A DNA stretch of 64,000 nt from Gallionellales bacterium GWA2_60_18 (GTDB lineage: Bacteria > Pseudomonadota > Gammaproteobacteria > Burkholderiales > Gallionellaceae), in NCBI GenBank assembly GCA_001801105.1, contig MGWS01000008.1, positions 1-64,000 of the forward strand, read 5' to 3'. The translations under genes and the position numbers were made by a program. The notes beneath the pieces were generated by a model, which saw only the letters and a list, made by a program, of their open reading frames with translations, was not told the origin of the DNA and searched no databases. Shown piece by piece: positions 1 to 9,105 of this stretch (within the stretch, counting starts at the first letter, position 1; every line of letters starts with the position of its first letter).

Positions 1-107
1 TGACGGCGCAGTTCGTCGCCAGCTCGCAGCAGAGCAAGGCCGCCACGGGCGACTTGCGCAAGGTGGCGGAACACCTGCGCGACAGCGTCAGCGCGTACAA
101 GCTGTGA
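1..107 (+). CDS. C-terminal end of a probable methyl-accepting chemotaxis protein (partial)
   Basis: The reading frame enters from outside the window and ends at TGA 105-107. Only about 34 residues are visible, ending in LRKVAEHLRDSVSAYKL, an amphipathic helical tail of the kind that closes methyl-accepting chemotaxis proteins. The hybrid CheA gene follows 34 bp downstream in the same direction, which supports a chemoreceptor or another Che component. The fragment is too short for certainty; another coiled-coil signalling protein is possible. Confidence 0.5.
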   Translation, partial: TAQFVASSQQSKAATGDLRKVAEHLRDSVSAYKL

Positions 108-141
108 TCCGGACAAAAGCCAACATCAAGAGCGGGTAGTC

Positions 142-2562
142 ATGGCATCGGGAATCGATCAGGAATTCATGATCCAGTTGCTGGAGGTCTTTGCCATCGA
201 GCTGGAGGAGCAGATACAGGTCGTGACGGATGGCTTGCTGATGCTGGAAAAGGGCCTGAGCGGGGCAGAGCGTCAGCATGCATTGGACAGCGTGTTCCGT
301 GCCGCCCACAACATCAAGGGTTCGGCGCGCGGAGTGGAGGTCACGGACGTCTCCGAGATCGCGCATCGCCTGGAAGATATCTTCGCAGTACTGAAACGCG
401 AGAACAGCAACCCTGACGGCGCAATCACCGATATCGCCTTGGAATCGCTGGATCGGATGCGCCAGGCCATGGCGGACCATCGCGCGCAACAACCGCTCGG
501 TTTCGACAAGGACGAACTGCTCTCCCGCCTGCAAGCCATCGGAACATCCGTGGCGATGCAGGACAGAACCGGACAGCAGGCGGATGCGCCGCCACAGCCG
601 GCGGAACCAGCCATTCCCTCGCAGAATGACACGGCGGCGATGCCTGCGCCGAATTCCGTCGCCCCGCCGCAAGAGGAGCGGACGCAGGCGCATCAGGCCG
701 GGAAGAAGCCCGGGCGGAAAACCGCCGCGACCAGCATCTCCGGCGGAGCGGGCCACCCGGTTGAATGGCTCGGTGAACCGGTGGAACCTGCCGATTCGCC
801 GGAAACCGATAGGATCGCCGAGCCGCGGGCGGGAACTGCCGACGTGGTGCGGGTCAATCTCGATAAGCTCGAAAAACTGGCAGCGATGATGGAGGAGTTG
901 CAGGTCGCTAAGATCGAGATGGATGACCATCTGGCCAGCATGCAGCATCTGCGCAATCTGGCGCAGGATCTGGCATCGGGCTGGCGGCGCAACAGCAGCA
1001 CCGGGCAGGATGCGCGCTCGCGGCAGGATTATGACGATTGGTTGAGGCGCAGTGCGGACAGCATCGTGGAGCTGGATGTCGCCAGCGTGCGCATGCACCG
1101 CGAGATGAGTTCGAGCACCAACCGTCTGGGGATTTTAGTGGAGTCCTTGCAGGGCAGTGTGCGCATGATGCGGCTGGTGCCGATTGCCACCCTGCTGCGT
1201 CCGATGTCCCGCCTGGTGCGCGACATCGCGCGCGAATTGGAAAAGAAGGTGGATTTCGAGATCAATGGTGACGAGATCGAAATAGACCGCGTGGTGCTGG
1301 ACGGGATACGCGACCCGGTCGTCCATCTGTTACGCAATGCGCTGGATCATGGGATCGAGTCGCCGCAACAGCGGATGGAGAAGGGCAAGCCTGCCGAAGG
1401 CAAGTTGCATATTTCGGTGAGCAGCGAGGGCAGCCAGGTCGTGATGACGGTGCAGGACGATGGCGACGGCATCTCGGTGGAAAATATCGCAGCGAGTGCG
1501 CGCAAGAAGAAAATCATCAGCGAGGCCGAATTGGCGGCGATGGGACATGACGAGATACTCGGCCTGATCTTTCGTCCCGGCTTCACCAGCAGGGAGATCA
1601 TCACCAATATCTCGGGGCGCGGCGTCGGGCTGGACGTGGTGGTGGCCAATCTGCGCAAGCTGAAAGGCTCGGTACATATTGAAACCGAGGTGGGCAAAGG
1701 AACGCGCTTCATCCTCAAGTTGCCGATCACGCTGGCAACGGACCATGGGGTGCTGGTGCGCAGCGGGGGGGCGATATTTGCGATCCCAACCTCGGCGGTG
1801 GATCGCATCATGGACATCAGGCCGGAGCAGATCCTCGAGGTCGAAGCCAGTCATGCCATTCTGCATCGCGGTCGCACGACCCCATTGCGTGACCTGGCGG
1901 CCACGCTTGGCCTGGAAACGAGGGAGCGTATCGATCAGAGGATGTTGCCAGTCGTGGTTGTCGCCAAGGGTTGGGACAACGTGGCTTTCCTGGTGGACGA
2001 GATCATCGGCGAACGTGAGATCGTGGTGAAACCGTTCCACCCGCCGTTACGGGCCGTGCGCAACGTCACCGGCGGCACTCTGACCGGCAGCGGTGAAGTG
2101 ATCATGGTACTCAATCCTCCCGACCTGGTGGATTCCGCCATGCAGGGTAGCCTCGCGCACATGCGCCCGGCGGAAACCGGGGAAAGCATCGAAAACGAGC
2201 CGCATGTGCTGGTGGTGGACGATTCCATCACCACTCGCACCCTTGAGAAAAGCATACTGGAACATGCCGGCTATCGGGTCAGTGTGGCAGTCGATGGCAA
2301 ACAGGCATGGGATATCCTGCAACAGGAACATGATTTCAGTTTGATCATTTCCGATGTGGAGATGCCCGTGATGAACGGCTTCCAGCTCACTGAACTGATC
2401 AAGCAGAGCGAACGCCTGAGACATTTGCCGGTCATCATTGTCACCTCGCTTGCCAAGGATGCGGACAGGCGGCGTGGCATCGAAGTGGGAGCCGATGCGT
2501 ATATCGTCAAAGGCCAATTCGAGACCAAGATATTGCTGGACGTGGTGGAACAGCTTGTTTGA
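142..2562 (+). CDS. CheA-type hybrid chemotaxis histidine kinase with C-terminal receiver
   Basis: A cytoplasmic sensor kinase of 806 aa that autophosphorylates on an HPt histidine and passes phosphate to receivers. Domains in order: HPt (about 1-110) with the phospho-site in AAHNIKGSARG (His56); a Pro/Ala-rich linker (about 185-280); a dimerisation helix pair; an HATPase domain (about 350-525) with N-box LLRNALDHGIE, DDGDGI and GRGVGLDVV; a CheW-like domain (about 527-665); and a fused receiver (about 687-806) with phospho-acceptor Asp738 in IISDVEMP. A C-terminal receiver on CheA is typical of Wsp/Frz/Pil-like 'alternative function' systems rather than flagellar CheA. CheB starts 20 bp downstream. 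Later genes in the run (lone receiver, CheC, GGDEF protein) suggest output to c-di-GMP. Confidence 0.95.
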   Translation: MASGIDQEFMIQLLEVFAIELEEQIQVVTDGLLMLEKGLSGAERQHALDSVFRAAHNIKGSARGVEVTDVSEIAHRLEDIFAVLKRENSNPDGAITDIALESLDRMRQAMADHRAQQPLGFDKDELLSRLQAIGTSVAMQDRTGQQADAPPQPAEPAIPSQNDTAAMPAPNSVAPPQEERTQAHQAGKKPGRKTAATSISGGAGHPVEWLGEPVEPADSPETDRIAEPRAGTADVVRVNLDKLEKLAAMMEELQVAKIEMDDHLASMQHLRNLAQDLASGWRRNSSTGQDARSRQDYDDWLRRSADSIVELDVASVRMHREMSSSTNRLGILVESLQGSVRMMRLVPIATLLRPMSRLVRDIARELEKKVDFEINGDEIEIDRVVLDGIRDPVVHLLRNALDHGIESPQQRMEKGKPAEGKLHISVSSEGSQVVMTVQDDGDGISVENIAASARKKKIISEAELAAMGHDEILGLIFRPGFTSREIITNISGRGVGLDVVVANLRKLKGSVHIETEVGKGTRFILKLPITLATDHGVLVRSGGAIFAIPTSAVDRIMDIRPEQILEVEASHAILHRGRTTPLRDLAATLGLETRERIDQRMLPVVVVAKGWDNVAFLVDEIIGEREIVVKPFHPPLRAVRNVTGGTLTGSGEVIMVLNPPDLVDSAMQGSLAHMRPAETGESIENEPHVLVVDDSITTRTLEKSILEHAGYRVSVAVDGKQAWDILQQEHDFSLIISDVEMPVMNGFQLTELIKQSERLRHLPVIIVTSLAKDADRRRGIEVGADAYIVKGQFETKILLDVVEQLV

Positions 2563-2582
2563 GGATTAACCGGAAAACGACC

Positions 2583-3629
2583 ATGTTGCGCATCCTCATC
2601 GTAGAAGATTCATCGGTAGTCGCCATGCTGCTCAAGGCGATCTTTGAACAGCAGCCCGACATGCAGGTGGTGGGGCACGCCAGGAACGGGCGCGAAGGCG
2701 TGCAGCTGGCGCACGAATTGAAGCCCGATGTCATCACCATGGATATCCGCATGCCGGTGATGGACGGTTTCGAAGCGACGCGCCTGATCATGGCCGACAG
2801 CCCGGTTCCGATCGTGGTGATCAGCTCCAGCGTGGATGACGAGGAGTTGCGCATCACCTTCCGCGCCATCGAAGAAGGCGCGTTGGCCGTCATGGAAAAA
2901 CCGCGCGGCTTTACCCATCCCGATTTCCAGACGATCAGCCGCGATCTGGTGGATACGGTGCGCTCCATGTCCCAAGTCAAGCTGTTCCGGCGGCACAGGA
3001 TGGAACGCCCCAGGGACGTGGATATCTATGAGACGGCGATCCAGCAGCGTACCAAGGCTTACGAGTTGCTGGCCATCGGTTGCTCCACCGGCGGGCCGCA
3101 GGTGCTGCACCAGATATTTTCCATGTTGCCGATCGGTTTTCCGATACCCATCGTGGTGACGCAGCATATGTCCAAAGGTTTCATCGGTGGATTGGCGGCC
3201 TGGCTGGCGGGCAATACCCTGCTCAATGTCAAGGTCGCGGCCCAGGGGGAATCGCTCAAGGCCGGAACCATTTATTTCGCGCCGGACAGCCATCATTTGC
3301 AGGTCGTCCGCAGTTCGTCCGGGTTGGCCGCGCATCTCGACGGTGGTGAGAGGGCCAACGGATTCTGTCCCTCGGTCAGCGTGATGTTCAAATCTGTCGC
3401 CCAGACCTGCCGGAACCGCGCGATAGGCGTGTTGCTGAGCGGCATGGGCGCAGACGGGGCGGACGGGTTGCTGGCATTGCGCCATGCCGGCGGACACACG
3501 GTGGCGCAGGATGAAGAGAGTGCCGTGGTGTATGGCATGCCCGGCGCGGCGATCGCGCTTGATGCGGTGGATCAGGTGGTTGCCATGAACAAGATGCCGG
3601 CCTATCTGAGCAGCATCGTGCGAAAATAG
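2583..3629 (+). CDS. cheB: CheB-type response regulator / protein-glutamate methylesterase
   Basis: A 348-aa receptor-modification enzyme that removes methyl groups from chemoreceptor glutamates when phosphorylated. The N-terminal receiver has the acidic pair ED (8-9) and phospho-acceptor Asp54 in VITMDIRMP. The C-terminal methylesterase domain shows the Ser (AIGCSTGGP), His (VVTQHMSKGF) and Asp (LSGMGADGADG) of the catalytic triad. I chose ATG 2583, which opens directly into MLRILIVEDSS. An in-frame TTG at 2559 overlaps the cheA stop and would add eight unconserved residues. The gene lies directly behind the hybrid CheA, and a palindromic repeat follows it. No CheR is visible; it may lie upstream of the window. 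Confidence 0.93.
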   Translation: MLRILIVEDSSVVAMLLKAIFEQQPDMQVVGHARNGREGVQLAHELKPDVITMDIRMPVMDGFEATRLIMADSPVPIVVISSSVDDEELRITFRAIEEGALAVMEKPRGFTHPDFQTISRDLVDTVRSMSQVKLFRRHRMERPRDVDIYETAIQQRTKAYELLAIGCSTGGPQVLHQIFSMLPIGFPIPIVVTQHMSKGFIGGLAAWLAGNTLLNVKVAAQGESLKAGTIYFAPDSHHLQVVRSSSGLAAHLDGGERANGFCPSVSVMFKSVAQTCRNRAIGVLLSGMGADGADGLLALRHAGGHTVAQDEESAVVYGMPGAAIALDAVDQVVAMNKMPAYLSSIVRK

Positions 3630-3639
3630 CGCAGAATAT

Positions 3640-3780
3640 GGGTGCCTCTAAAATTTCAAAGTTCTAAGCAAGACAAGGCGCGAGCAAAAAATTGCGACGC
3701 GGCATATGTGTGATATGTAAGGAGTAATTTTTTGTGCGTAACGCCGTATTGCGACGAAGTTTGGATTTTTAGAGGTGCCC
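3640..3780. repeat. 141-bp imperfect palindromic element (MITE-like)
   Basis: The whole gap between cheB and the next gene is one imperfect palindrome. The left end GGGTGCCTCTAAAA mirrors the right end TTTTTAGAGGTGCCC. Inner blocks also mirror each other: CAAAAAATT near the left against AATTTTTTG on the right, and GGCATATGTGTGATATGT across the centre. No reading frame fills it. The right end carries AGAGG (3771-3775), seven bases before the ATG of the following gene, so the element appears to supply that gene's ribosome-binding site. I read it as a dispersed non-coding element inserted in the chemosensory operon; copy number in the genome cannot be seen here. Confidence 0.7.
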
Positions 3781-3782
3781 AT

Positions 3783-4193
3783 ATGGCGACCGGGCAAATA
3801 TCCGATGCCATAACGCAGGCTTTCTGCGCCGATTGCCGGGAGCGCGTGTTGCGAGCCAGCGAAATCGTGCAGGATGGCGTGCCGTTGGACGGCGCGCAAC
3901 TCGATTGCCTGCATCAGGAGTTCGATACCCTGTTCGGCGGTGCACGGGCCGCGCACCTGCCGGAGCTGGAACATTACTTCCGGCAGATGGCGCGGTATGC
4001 GCGCCATCTGCGCAACTGGCAGGCATCGGGACTGCCGGTTGATCGGCTATCCTGGCAAATATTGCTGGACGGAATTGAAGCTGCGCCGTGCTGTGGCGCT
4101 GGCCTGCCGGGTTTTATCGGAAAACCCGGCAACGAGCGGGCGCTGCTGGCGCAACGCATGGAAAATATAATCGGCAACGGGGAGGCGTCATGA
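3783..4193 (+). CDS. Uncharacterised 136-aa protein of the chemosensory operon
   Basis: I do not recognise a family. The protein is small, mostly helical and soluble, with no signal peptide. It has four cysteines: C15 and C18 near the N terminus (FCADCRER) and a CC pair (APCCGAG) near residue 100. A central amphipathic helix (roughly residues 50-85) is rich in His, Arg and Glu. ATG 3783 is preceded by AGAGG seven bases upstream, lying inside the right end of the palindromic element. An upstream in-frame TTG (3732) would place coding sequence inside that element and looks unlikely. The 3' end overlaps the next gene by ATGA, so translation is probably coupled to the lone receiver. A degenerate HPt domain was considered but no HPt histidine motif is present. 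Confidence 0.65.
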   Translation: MATGQISDAITQAFCADCRERVLRASEIVQDGVPLDGAQLDCLHQEFDTLFGGARAAHLPELEHYFRQMARYARHLRNWQASGLPVDRLSWQILLDGIEAAPCCGAGLPGFIGKPGNERALLAQRMENIIGNGEAS

Positions 4194-4543
4194 GAATCCT
4201 GATCGTGGACGACAGCAAGACATCGCGGCTGTTGTTCAGGGCCTATATGCCCAAGGGTGAGCAGCATCAGGTATTCGAGGCGGCCAATTTGCCGGACGCG
4301 CTGGGCTCGTTGCAGGAAACACAGCCGGAACTGGTGGTGCTGGATTACAACATGCCGGAACACAATGGCGTGGAAATCGCACAGGCGATTTTGCAGGCGG
4401 GATTCAAGCCAAAAATGGCATTGTTGACGGCCAACACGCAGAAAATGGTGGTGGATGCCGCCATGGCGGCCGGATTCCTGCAGGTGCTGGAAAAGCCGGT
4501 CAATGCGGAAAAGATCGCGGCACTGCTCGAACAGGCGGCCTAA
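4190..4543 (+). CDS. Single-domain response regulator (CheY-like receiver)
   Basis: A 117-aa stand-alone receiver. The acidic pair is in ILIVDDSKTSR, the phospho-acceptor is Asp52 in LVVLDYNMPEHNG, the switch Thr lies in ALLTANTQ, and the conserved Lys is in LEKPVN. ATG 4190 follows GGGGAGG closely and overlaps the preceding stop by four bases (ATGA). The stop TAA shares its last base with the next start (TAATG), so it is translationally coupled to the CheC-like gene. It is the likely phosphate acceptor from the hybrid CheA and the likely substrate of the neighbouring CheC phosphatase. No DNA-binding or enzymatic output domain is present. Confidence 0.9.
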   Translation: MRILIVDDSKTSRLLFRAYMPKGEQHQVFEAANLPDALGSLQETQPELVVLDYNMPEHNGVEIAQAILQAGFKPKMALLTANTQKMVVDAAMAAGFLQVLEKPVNAEKIAALLEQAA

Positions 4544-5181
4544 TGACAACCGACGAACTGGAACTCGATGCGCTGTGCGAACTGGCAAATGTCGGGTTGA
4601 GCCGTGCGGCCACACGGCTGTCGCAGTTGCTGGAAGACGATATCGAGATGACGACGCCGCTGGTGCGGGTGGTCGCGTATGAAGAACTGCAACAGGCCTT
4701 GCAGCTTGATGAAAGAACTATCATCGCGGCAGTCTGGCAGGAATTGTCCGGGAATGTCGAAGGCACATCCATGCTGATGTTTCCCACCGAGGATAGCAGG
4801 ATGCTGGTGCAGGAACTGGTCGGTTTATCCATGCAGGAGGCCGGAGAAATCGACCTGCGCGCCATCGAGCACGAAGCGATGATGGAAATCGGCAATATCA
4901 TAATTTCCTCGGCCATGGCCGTGATTGCCGATATGCTGGGGCAGGACATCCGGATGTCCATGCCCCATTATGTGGAGGCAACCCTGCCCGACCTCATGGC
5001 GCAGCGCGACCGCGGACACGCCTGGCAGGAGACCCAGGTGATCATCATGAATACACGCCTCAAGGCCAGGCAGCGCGAAATCGAAGGCCGCATGGTGATG
5101 CTGTTGTCGGTGACCTCGGTCCAGCTGCTGTTTGCGCGGCTGCGCGAATTGCTGCTCAACGCATCGGCAGCGGGTTCGTGA
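4543..5181 (+). CDS. CheC-family chemotaxis phosphatase
   Basis: A 212-aa protein with two copies of the CheC/CheX/FliY active-site pattern: one near the N terminus (LCELANVGLSRAATRL) and one in the middle (EHEAMMEIGNIIISSAMAV), each with the Glu-x2-Asn type pair followed later by Pro (TTPLV and MSMPH). CheC proteins dephosphorylate CheY-type receivers. The gene sits directly behind a lone receiver and is coupled to it, and overlaps the following GGDEF gene by one base, so the three form a tight translational unit. CheC is common in Firmicutes and archaea and less usual in betaproteobacteria, which tend to use CheZ. Confidence 0.85.
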   Translation: MTTDELELDALCELANVGLSRAATRLSQLLEDDIEMTTPLVRVVAYEELQQALQLDERTIIAAVWQELSGNVEGTSMLMFPTEDSRMLVQELVGLSMQEAGEIDLRAIEHEAMMEIGNIIISSAMAVIADMLGQDIRMSMPHYVEATLPDLMAQRDRGHAWQETQVIIMNTRLKARQREIEGRMVMLLSVTSVQLLFARLRELLLNASAAGS

Positions 5182-6113
5182 TGCTGCTGGATAGCACCAT
5201 AAAATCGCTGGTGGATACCCTGCCGCTCGGCGTGCTGCTGGTGGACGGCGAGTTGCGCATCTGCGGATGGAACCAGTGGATGGTGCAGAAAACCGGCATT
5301 CCGGCGCAGCAGGCGCAGGGCAAGACGCTGCAGGAGCTGTTCCCGGACTTTTGCAGCGAGCGCCTGTTGTCGGCCATCGAGTTGTGCATCAAGCACAAAT
5401 CGCCGCAACTGATCTCGCAAACCCTGAACCGTTATGTGATCCCCATTCCGGTGGCATTCGAATCGCACGACCTGACGCTGATGCAGCAAAAGGTCAATGT
5501 CGCGCCACTGACCGGCAACAATGGTGAAGCGCTGGCGGTGGTCAGCATCAACGATGTGACCGAAAGCGTCGCCAAATCCCACGCATTGGCCCAGATGGCG
5601 AAGAAGATGAAGTCGCAGAGCAACCACGACCAACTGACCGGCGTGTACAACCGGCATTTTCTGTGGTCATGGCTGCCGCCGCAGATCAAGCAATGCGTGC
5701 GCCATGGCGAGGCACTCAGCTGCCTGATGCTGGACATAGACCATTTCAAACGCATCAACGACACCTACGGCCATGACATCGGGGATGCGGTGCTGTGCGG
5801 TTTTGCCAGGATCGTCGGTGCTCAGTTGCGCGGTTCGGATATTCTGGTGCGCTATGGCGGGGAAGAATTCGTGGCACTGTTGACCCATGCGGACGCAACG
5901 GTCGCGCTGGAGATTGCCCATCGCATCCAGCAGGAAGTCAGGCAGGCAGTCATCGCGCCGCTCGATGCGGGCGAGGTGCGTTGCAGCATCGGCGTGGCCA
6001 GTTGGACACCGGAGATCCCCTGTTCGTCCGAAGAATTGCTGAAAAGAGCCGACCGCCATTTGTACCAGGCCAAGCAGGGCGGGCGCGATCAAGTGGTGGG
6101 CAGCCATGGATGA
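5181..6113 (+). CDS. PAS-GGDEF diguanylate cyclase
   Basis: A 310-aa cytoplasmic protein. The N-terminal part (about 5-130) is a PAS-like sensor beginning with a TLPLGVLLVDGELRICGWN-type strand pattern. The C-terminal GGDEF domain (about 150-310) has an intact active site, GGEEF, preceded five residues upstream by the inhibitory I-site RxxD (RGSD), so an active, product-inhibited c-di-GMP synthase is expected. ATG 5181 overlaps the CheC stop by one base; GTG 5178 is an alternative. It closes the chemosensory operon and is the obvious output, analogous in role to WspR although it carries a PAS domain instead of a receiver. Confidence 0.92.
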   Translation: MLLDSTIKSLVDTLPLGVLLVDGELRICGWNQWMVQKTGIPAQQAQGKTLQELFPDFCSERLLSAIELCIKHKSPQLISQTLNRYVIPIPVAFESHDLTLMQQKVNVAPLTGNNGEALAVVSINDVTESVAKSHALAQMAKKMKSQSNHDQLTGVYNRHFLWSWLPPQIKQCVRHGEALSCLMLDIDHFKRINDTYGHDIGDAVLCGFARIVGAQLRGSDILVRYGGEEFVALLTHADATVALEIAHRIQQEVRQAVIAPLDAGEVRCSIGVASWTPEIPCSSEELLKRADRHLYQAKQGGRDQVVGSHG

Positions 6114-6136
6114 GGGATGGAACCGCTTGATTCGAT

Positions 6137-6211
6137 TGGTGGGCGGTACTGGGTTCGAACCAGTGACCCCTGCCGTGTGAAGGCAGTGCTCTACCGCTGA
6201 GCTAACCGCCC
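6137..6211 (-). tRNA. tRNA-Val (anticodon CAC)
   Basis: Read on the minus strand, the gene begins GGGCGGTTAGCTCAGCGG and ends in CCA at 6137-6139. The acceptor stem GGGCGGT/ACCGCCC, D-arm, anticodon stem CTGCC/GGCAG with loop TTCACAC (anticodon CAC), and T-arm with GGTTCGAACC all fold. It lies between the diguanylate cyclase gene and gltX, opposite to both. Confidence 0.95.
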
Positions 6212-6324
6212 GGAAGAGGGCGCGGATTAGAGCATAAGGCATCGTGGCCAGTCAATTTCTTTGTGCGTGCGGCGCGCAAAATCCGTAAAATGCGCGCCTC
6301 GTTTTTCTGCTTTGCGCTGACCTC

Positions 6325-7716
6325 ATGACCATACGTACCCGCTTCGCTCCCAGTCCCACCGGCTACCTGCATATTGGCGGCGCGCGCACCGCGCTGTTCT
6401 CCTGGGCCTATGCCCGCAAGTACGGCGGCACCTTCATCCTGCGCATCGAGGATACCGACGTGGAACGCTCCACCCCGGAGGCGGTGCAGGCCATCCTCGA
6501 CGGCATGGACTGGCTCGGGCTGAACTATGACGAGGGCCCGTTTTACCAGATGCGGCGCATGCCGCGCTATAAGGAAGTCATCGGGCAGTTGCTGGAGAGC
6601 GGGCATGCCTATCATTGCTATGCCACGCCGGAAGAGCTGGATGCGATGCGCGAGGAGCAGCGCGCGCGCAGCGAGAAGCCGCGCTATGACGGGCGCTGGC
6701 GACCGCAGCCGGGCAAGACCTTGCCGCCCGCTCCCGCCGGCGTGAAGCCGGTGGTGCGTTTCAGGAATCCGGTCGAAGGGATCGTTACCTGGGATGACAT
6801 GGTCAAAGGGCGCATCGAGTTCAGCAACGCCGAATTGGACGATCTCATCATTGCCCGCTCGGATGGTACGCCAACCTATAATTTCTGCGTGGTGGTGGAC
6901 GACTGGGAGATGGACATTACCCACGTCATCCGCGGCGACGACCACGTCAACAACACGCCGCGCCAGATCAACATCCTCAAGGCGCTGGGCGCGACCGTTC
7001 CGAGTTATGCCCACTTGTCGATGATCCTGGGCGATGACGGCACCAAGCTGTCCAAGCGCCACGGCGCGGTGAGCGTGATGCAGTATGAGGAGGACGGCTA
7101 TTTGCCGGAGGCGGTCATCAACTATCTGGCTCGCCTGGGCTGGTCGCATGGCGACGAAGAGGTATTCTCGGTCGAGCAGTTCTGCCAATGGTTCGACCTC
7201 GACCACATCACGCCTTCTGCCGCGCAATTCAATACCGAGAAGCTGCGCTGGCTGAACCAGCACTACATCAAGCAGGCCGACGCTGCGCGCCTGACAGCGC
7301 TGGTGCGCAAGCATCTGGCGGGGCGCGGCGTGCAGGTGAGCGACACGCCGCCGCTCGATGCGGTGCTCGCGTTGTACAAGGAGCGTGCGGCGACGCTGCT
7401 GGAACTGGCGGATGAGGCCGAGGTGTTCTATATCGAAGTGCATCCGGCGCAGGACTTGCTGGACGTGCATCTGCTGCCGGAAGTCCTGCCGGCCTTGCGC
7501 GAACTGGCCGCAAAGCTTGCCGATGTTCCCTGGGAAGCGCCGGCATTGTCGGCGGTAATCAAGGAAACCCTGGCTGCCCACAACCTGAAGATGCCGAAGC
7601 TGGCGATGCCGTTGCGCGTGATGCTGGTGGGACAGACGCACACGCCGTCGGTGGATGCGGTGCTGGCGTTATTCCCGCGCGAGACCGTGCTGGCGCGCAT
7701 GCGGAAGCATCTGTGA
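6325..7716 (+). CDS. gltX: Glutamate--tRNA ligase
   Basis: A class I aminoacyl-tRNA synthetase of 463 aa that charges tRNA-Glu with glutamate. The HIGH-type signature appears as [14 protein letters not shown] (about residues 9-22) and the KMSKS-type loop as KLSKRHGA (about 238). Length and domain order (Rossmann catalytic core, then the all-helical anticodon-binding half) match the bacterial discriminating GluRS family. ATG 6325 begins [13 protein letters not shown], as in orthologues. A weak TAAAAT -10 hexamer lies at 6286-6291. tRNA-Ala and its own substrate tRNA-Glu follow immediately downstream. Confidence 0.98.
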   Translation: MTIRTRFAPSPTGYLHIGGARTALFSWAYARKYGGTFILRIEDTDVERSTPEAVQAILDGMDWLGLNYDEGPFYQMRRMPRYKEVIGQLLESGHAYHCYATPEELDAMREEQRARSEKPRYDGRWRPQPGKTLPPAPAGVKPVVRFRNPVEGIVTWDDMVKGRIEFSNAELDDLIIARSDGTPTYNFCVVVDDWEMDITHVIRGDDHVNNTPRQINILKALGATVPSYAHLSMILGDDGTKLSKRHGAVSVMQYEEDGYLPEAVINYLARLGWSHGDEEVFSVEQFCQWFDLDHITPSAAQFNTEKLRWLNQHYIKQADAARLTALVRKHLAGRGVQVSDTPPLDAVLALYKERAATLLELADEAEVFYIEVHPAQDLLDVHLLPEVLPALRELAAKLADVPWEAPALSAVIKETLAAHNLKMPKLAMPLRVMLVGQTHTPSVDAVLALFPRETVLARMRKHL

Positions 7717-7735
7717 TGCATTTTTGGAACCCGGC

Positions 7736-7764
7736 TTTACAAGCATGGGGGGCATCACTATAAT
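7736..7764 (+). promoter_or_regulatory. Sigma70 promoter of the tRNA-Ala/tRNA-Glu unit
   Basis: TTTACA (7736-7741), a 17-bp spacer and a perfect TATAAT (7759-7764), followed by a GC-rich discriminator GCGCGC. This is the classic arrangement of a strong, stringently controlled stable-RNA promoter. tRNA-Ala starts 21 bp after the -10. Confidence 0.85.
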
Positions 7765-7784
7765 GCGCGCTCTTTTGAGGTACC

Positions 7785-7860
<76 letters not shown>

Positions 7861-7881
7861 AAAGAGCTAGCAAAAATCAAC

Positions 7882-7957
7882 GTCCCCTTCGTCTAGAGGC
7901 CTAGGACACCGCCCTTTCACGGCGATAACACGAGTTCGAATCTCGTAGGGGACGCCA
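7882..7957 (+). tRNA. tRNA-Glu (anticodon TTC)
   Basis: Starts GTCCCCTTCGTCTAGAGG and ends GCCA. Acceptor GTCCCCT pairs with AGGGGAC, the anticodon stem is CCGCC/GGCGA-like with loop CTTTCAC (anticodon TTC), and the T-arm has GAGTTCGAATCTC. It is 21 bp downstream of tRNA-Ala, with a terminator behind it. Confidence 0.95.
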
Positions 7958-7965
7958 GAACACCG

Positions 7966-7996
7966 AAGGGCTGGAGCATTCCAGCCCTTTTCATTT
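7966..7996 (+). terminator. Rho-independent terminator after tRNA-Glu
   Basis: A perfect 10-bp stem AAGGGCTGGA / TCCAGCCCTT with a GCAT loop, followed by a T-rich tail (TTCATTTTA). It ends the tRNA transcription unit before greB. Confidence 0.85.
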
Positions 7997-8027
7997 TATG
8001 CGGCGCAGTACAGGATAACCTTCATCC

Positions 8028-8588
<561 letters not shown>

Positions 8589-8625
8589 TCGCCATGACAG
8601 GATGATTGTTTAGCCCACATCTTGA

Positions 8626-9024
<399 letters not shown>

Positions 9025-9052
9025 AAACCGCGCCTCCGCACCCGCTGGGCGA

Positions 9053-9081
9053 TTTACTGCCCCACCCGGCATGCGTATAAT
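9053..9081 (+). promoter_or_regulatory. Sigma70 promoter of guaB
   Basis: TTTACT (9053-9058), 17-bp spacer, TATAAT (9076-9081), then a GC-rich discriminator (GCGCCC). It lies 24 bp upstream of the guaB start and just behind the glnB stop. Confidence 0.78.
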
Positions 9082-9105
9082 GCGCCCTTTGCCGAGGGTC
9101 GTTCC

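Noticed and set aside
3783..4193. HPt domain protein
   Set aside because: No HxxKG-type phospho-histidine motif; helical content alone is not enough.
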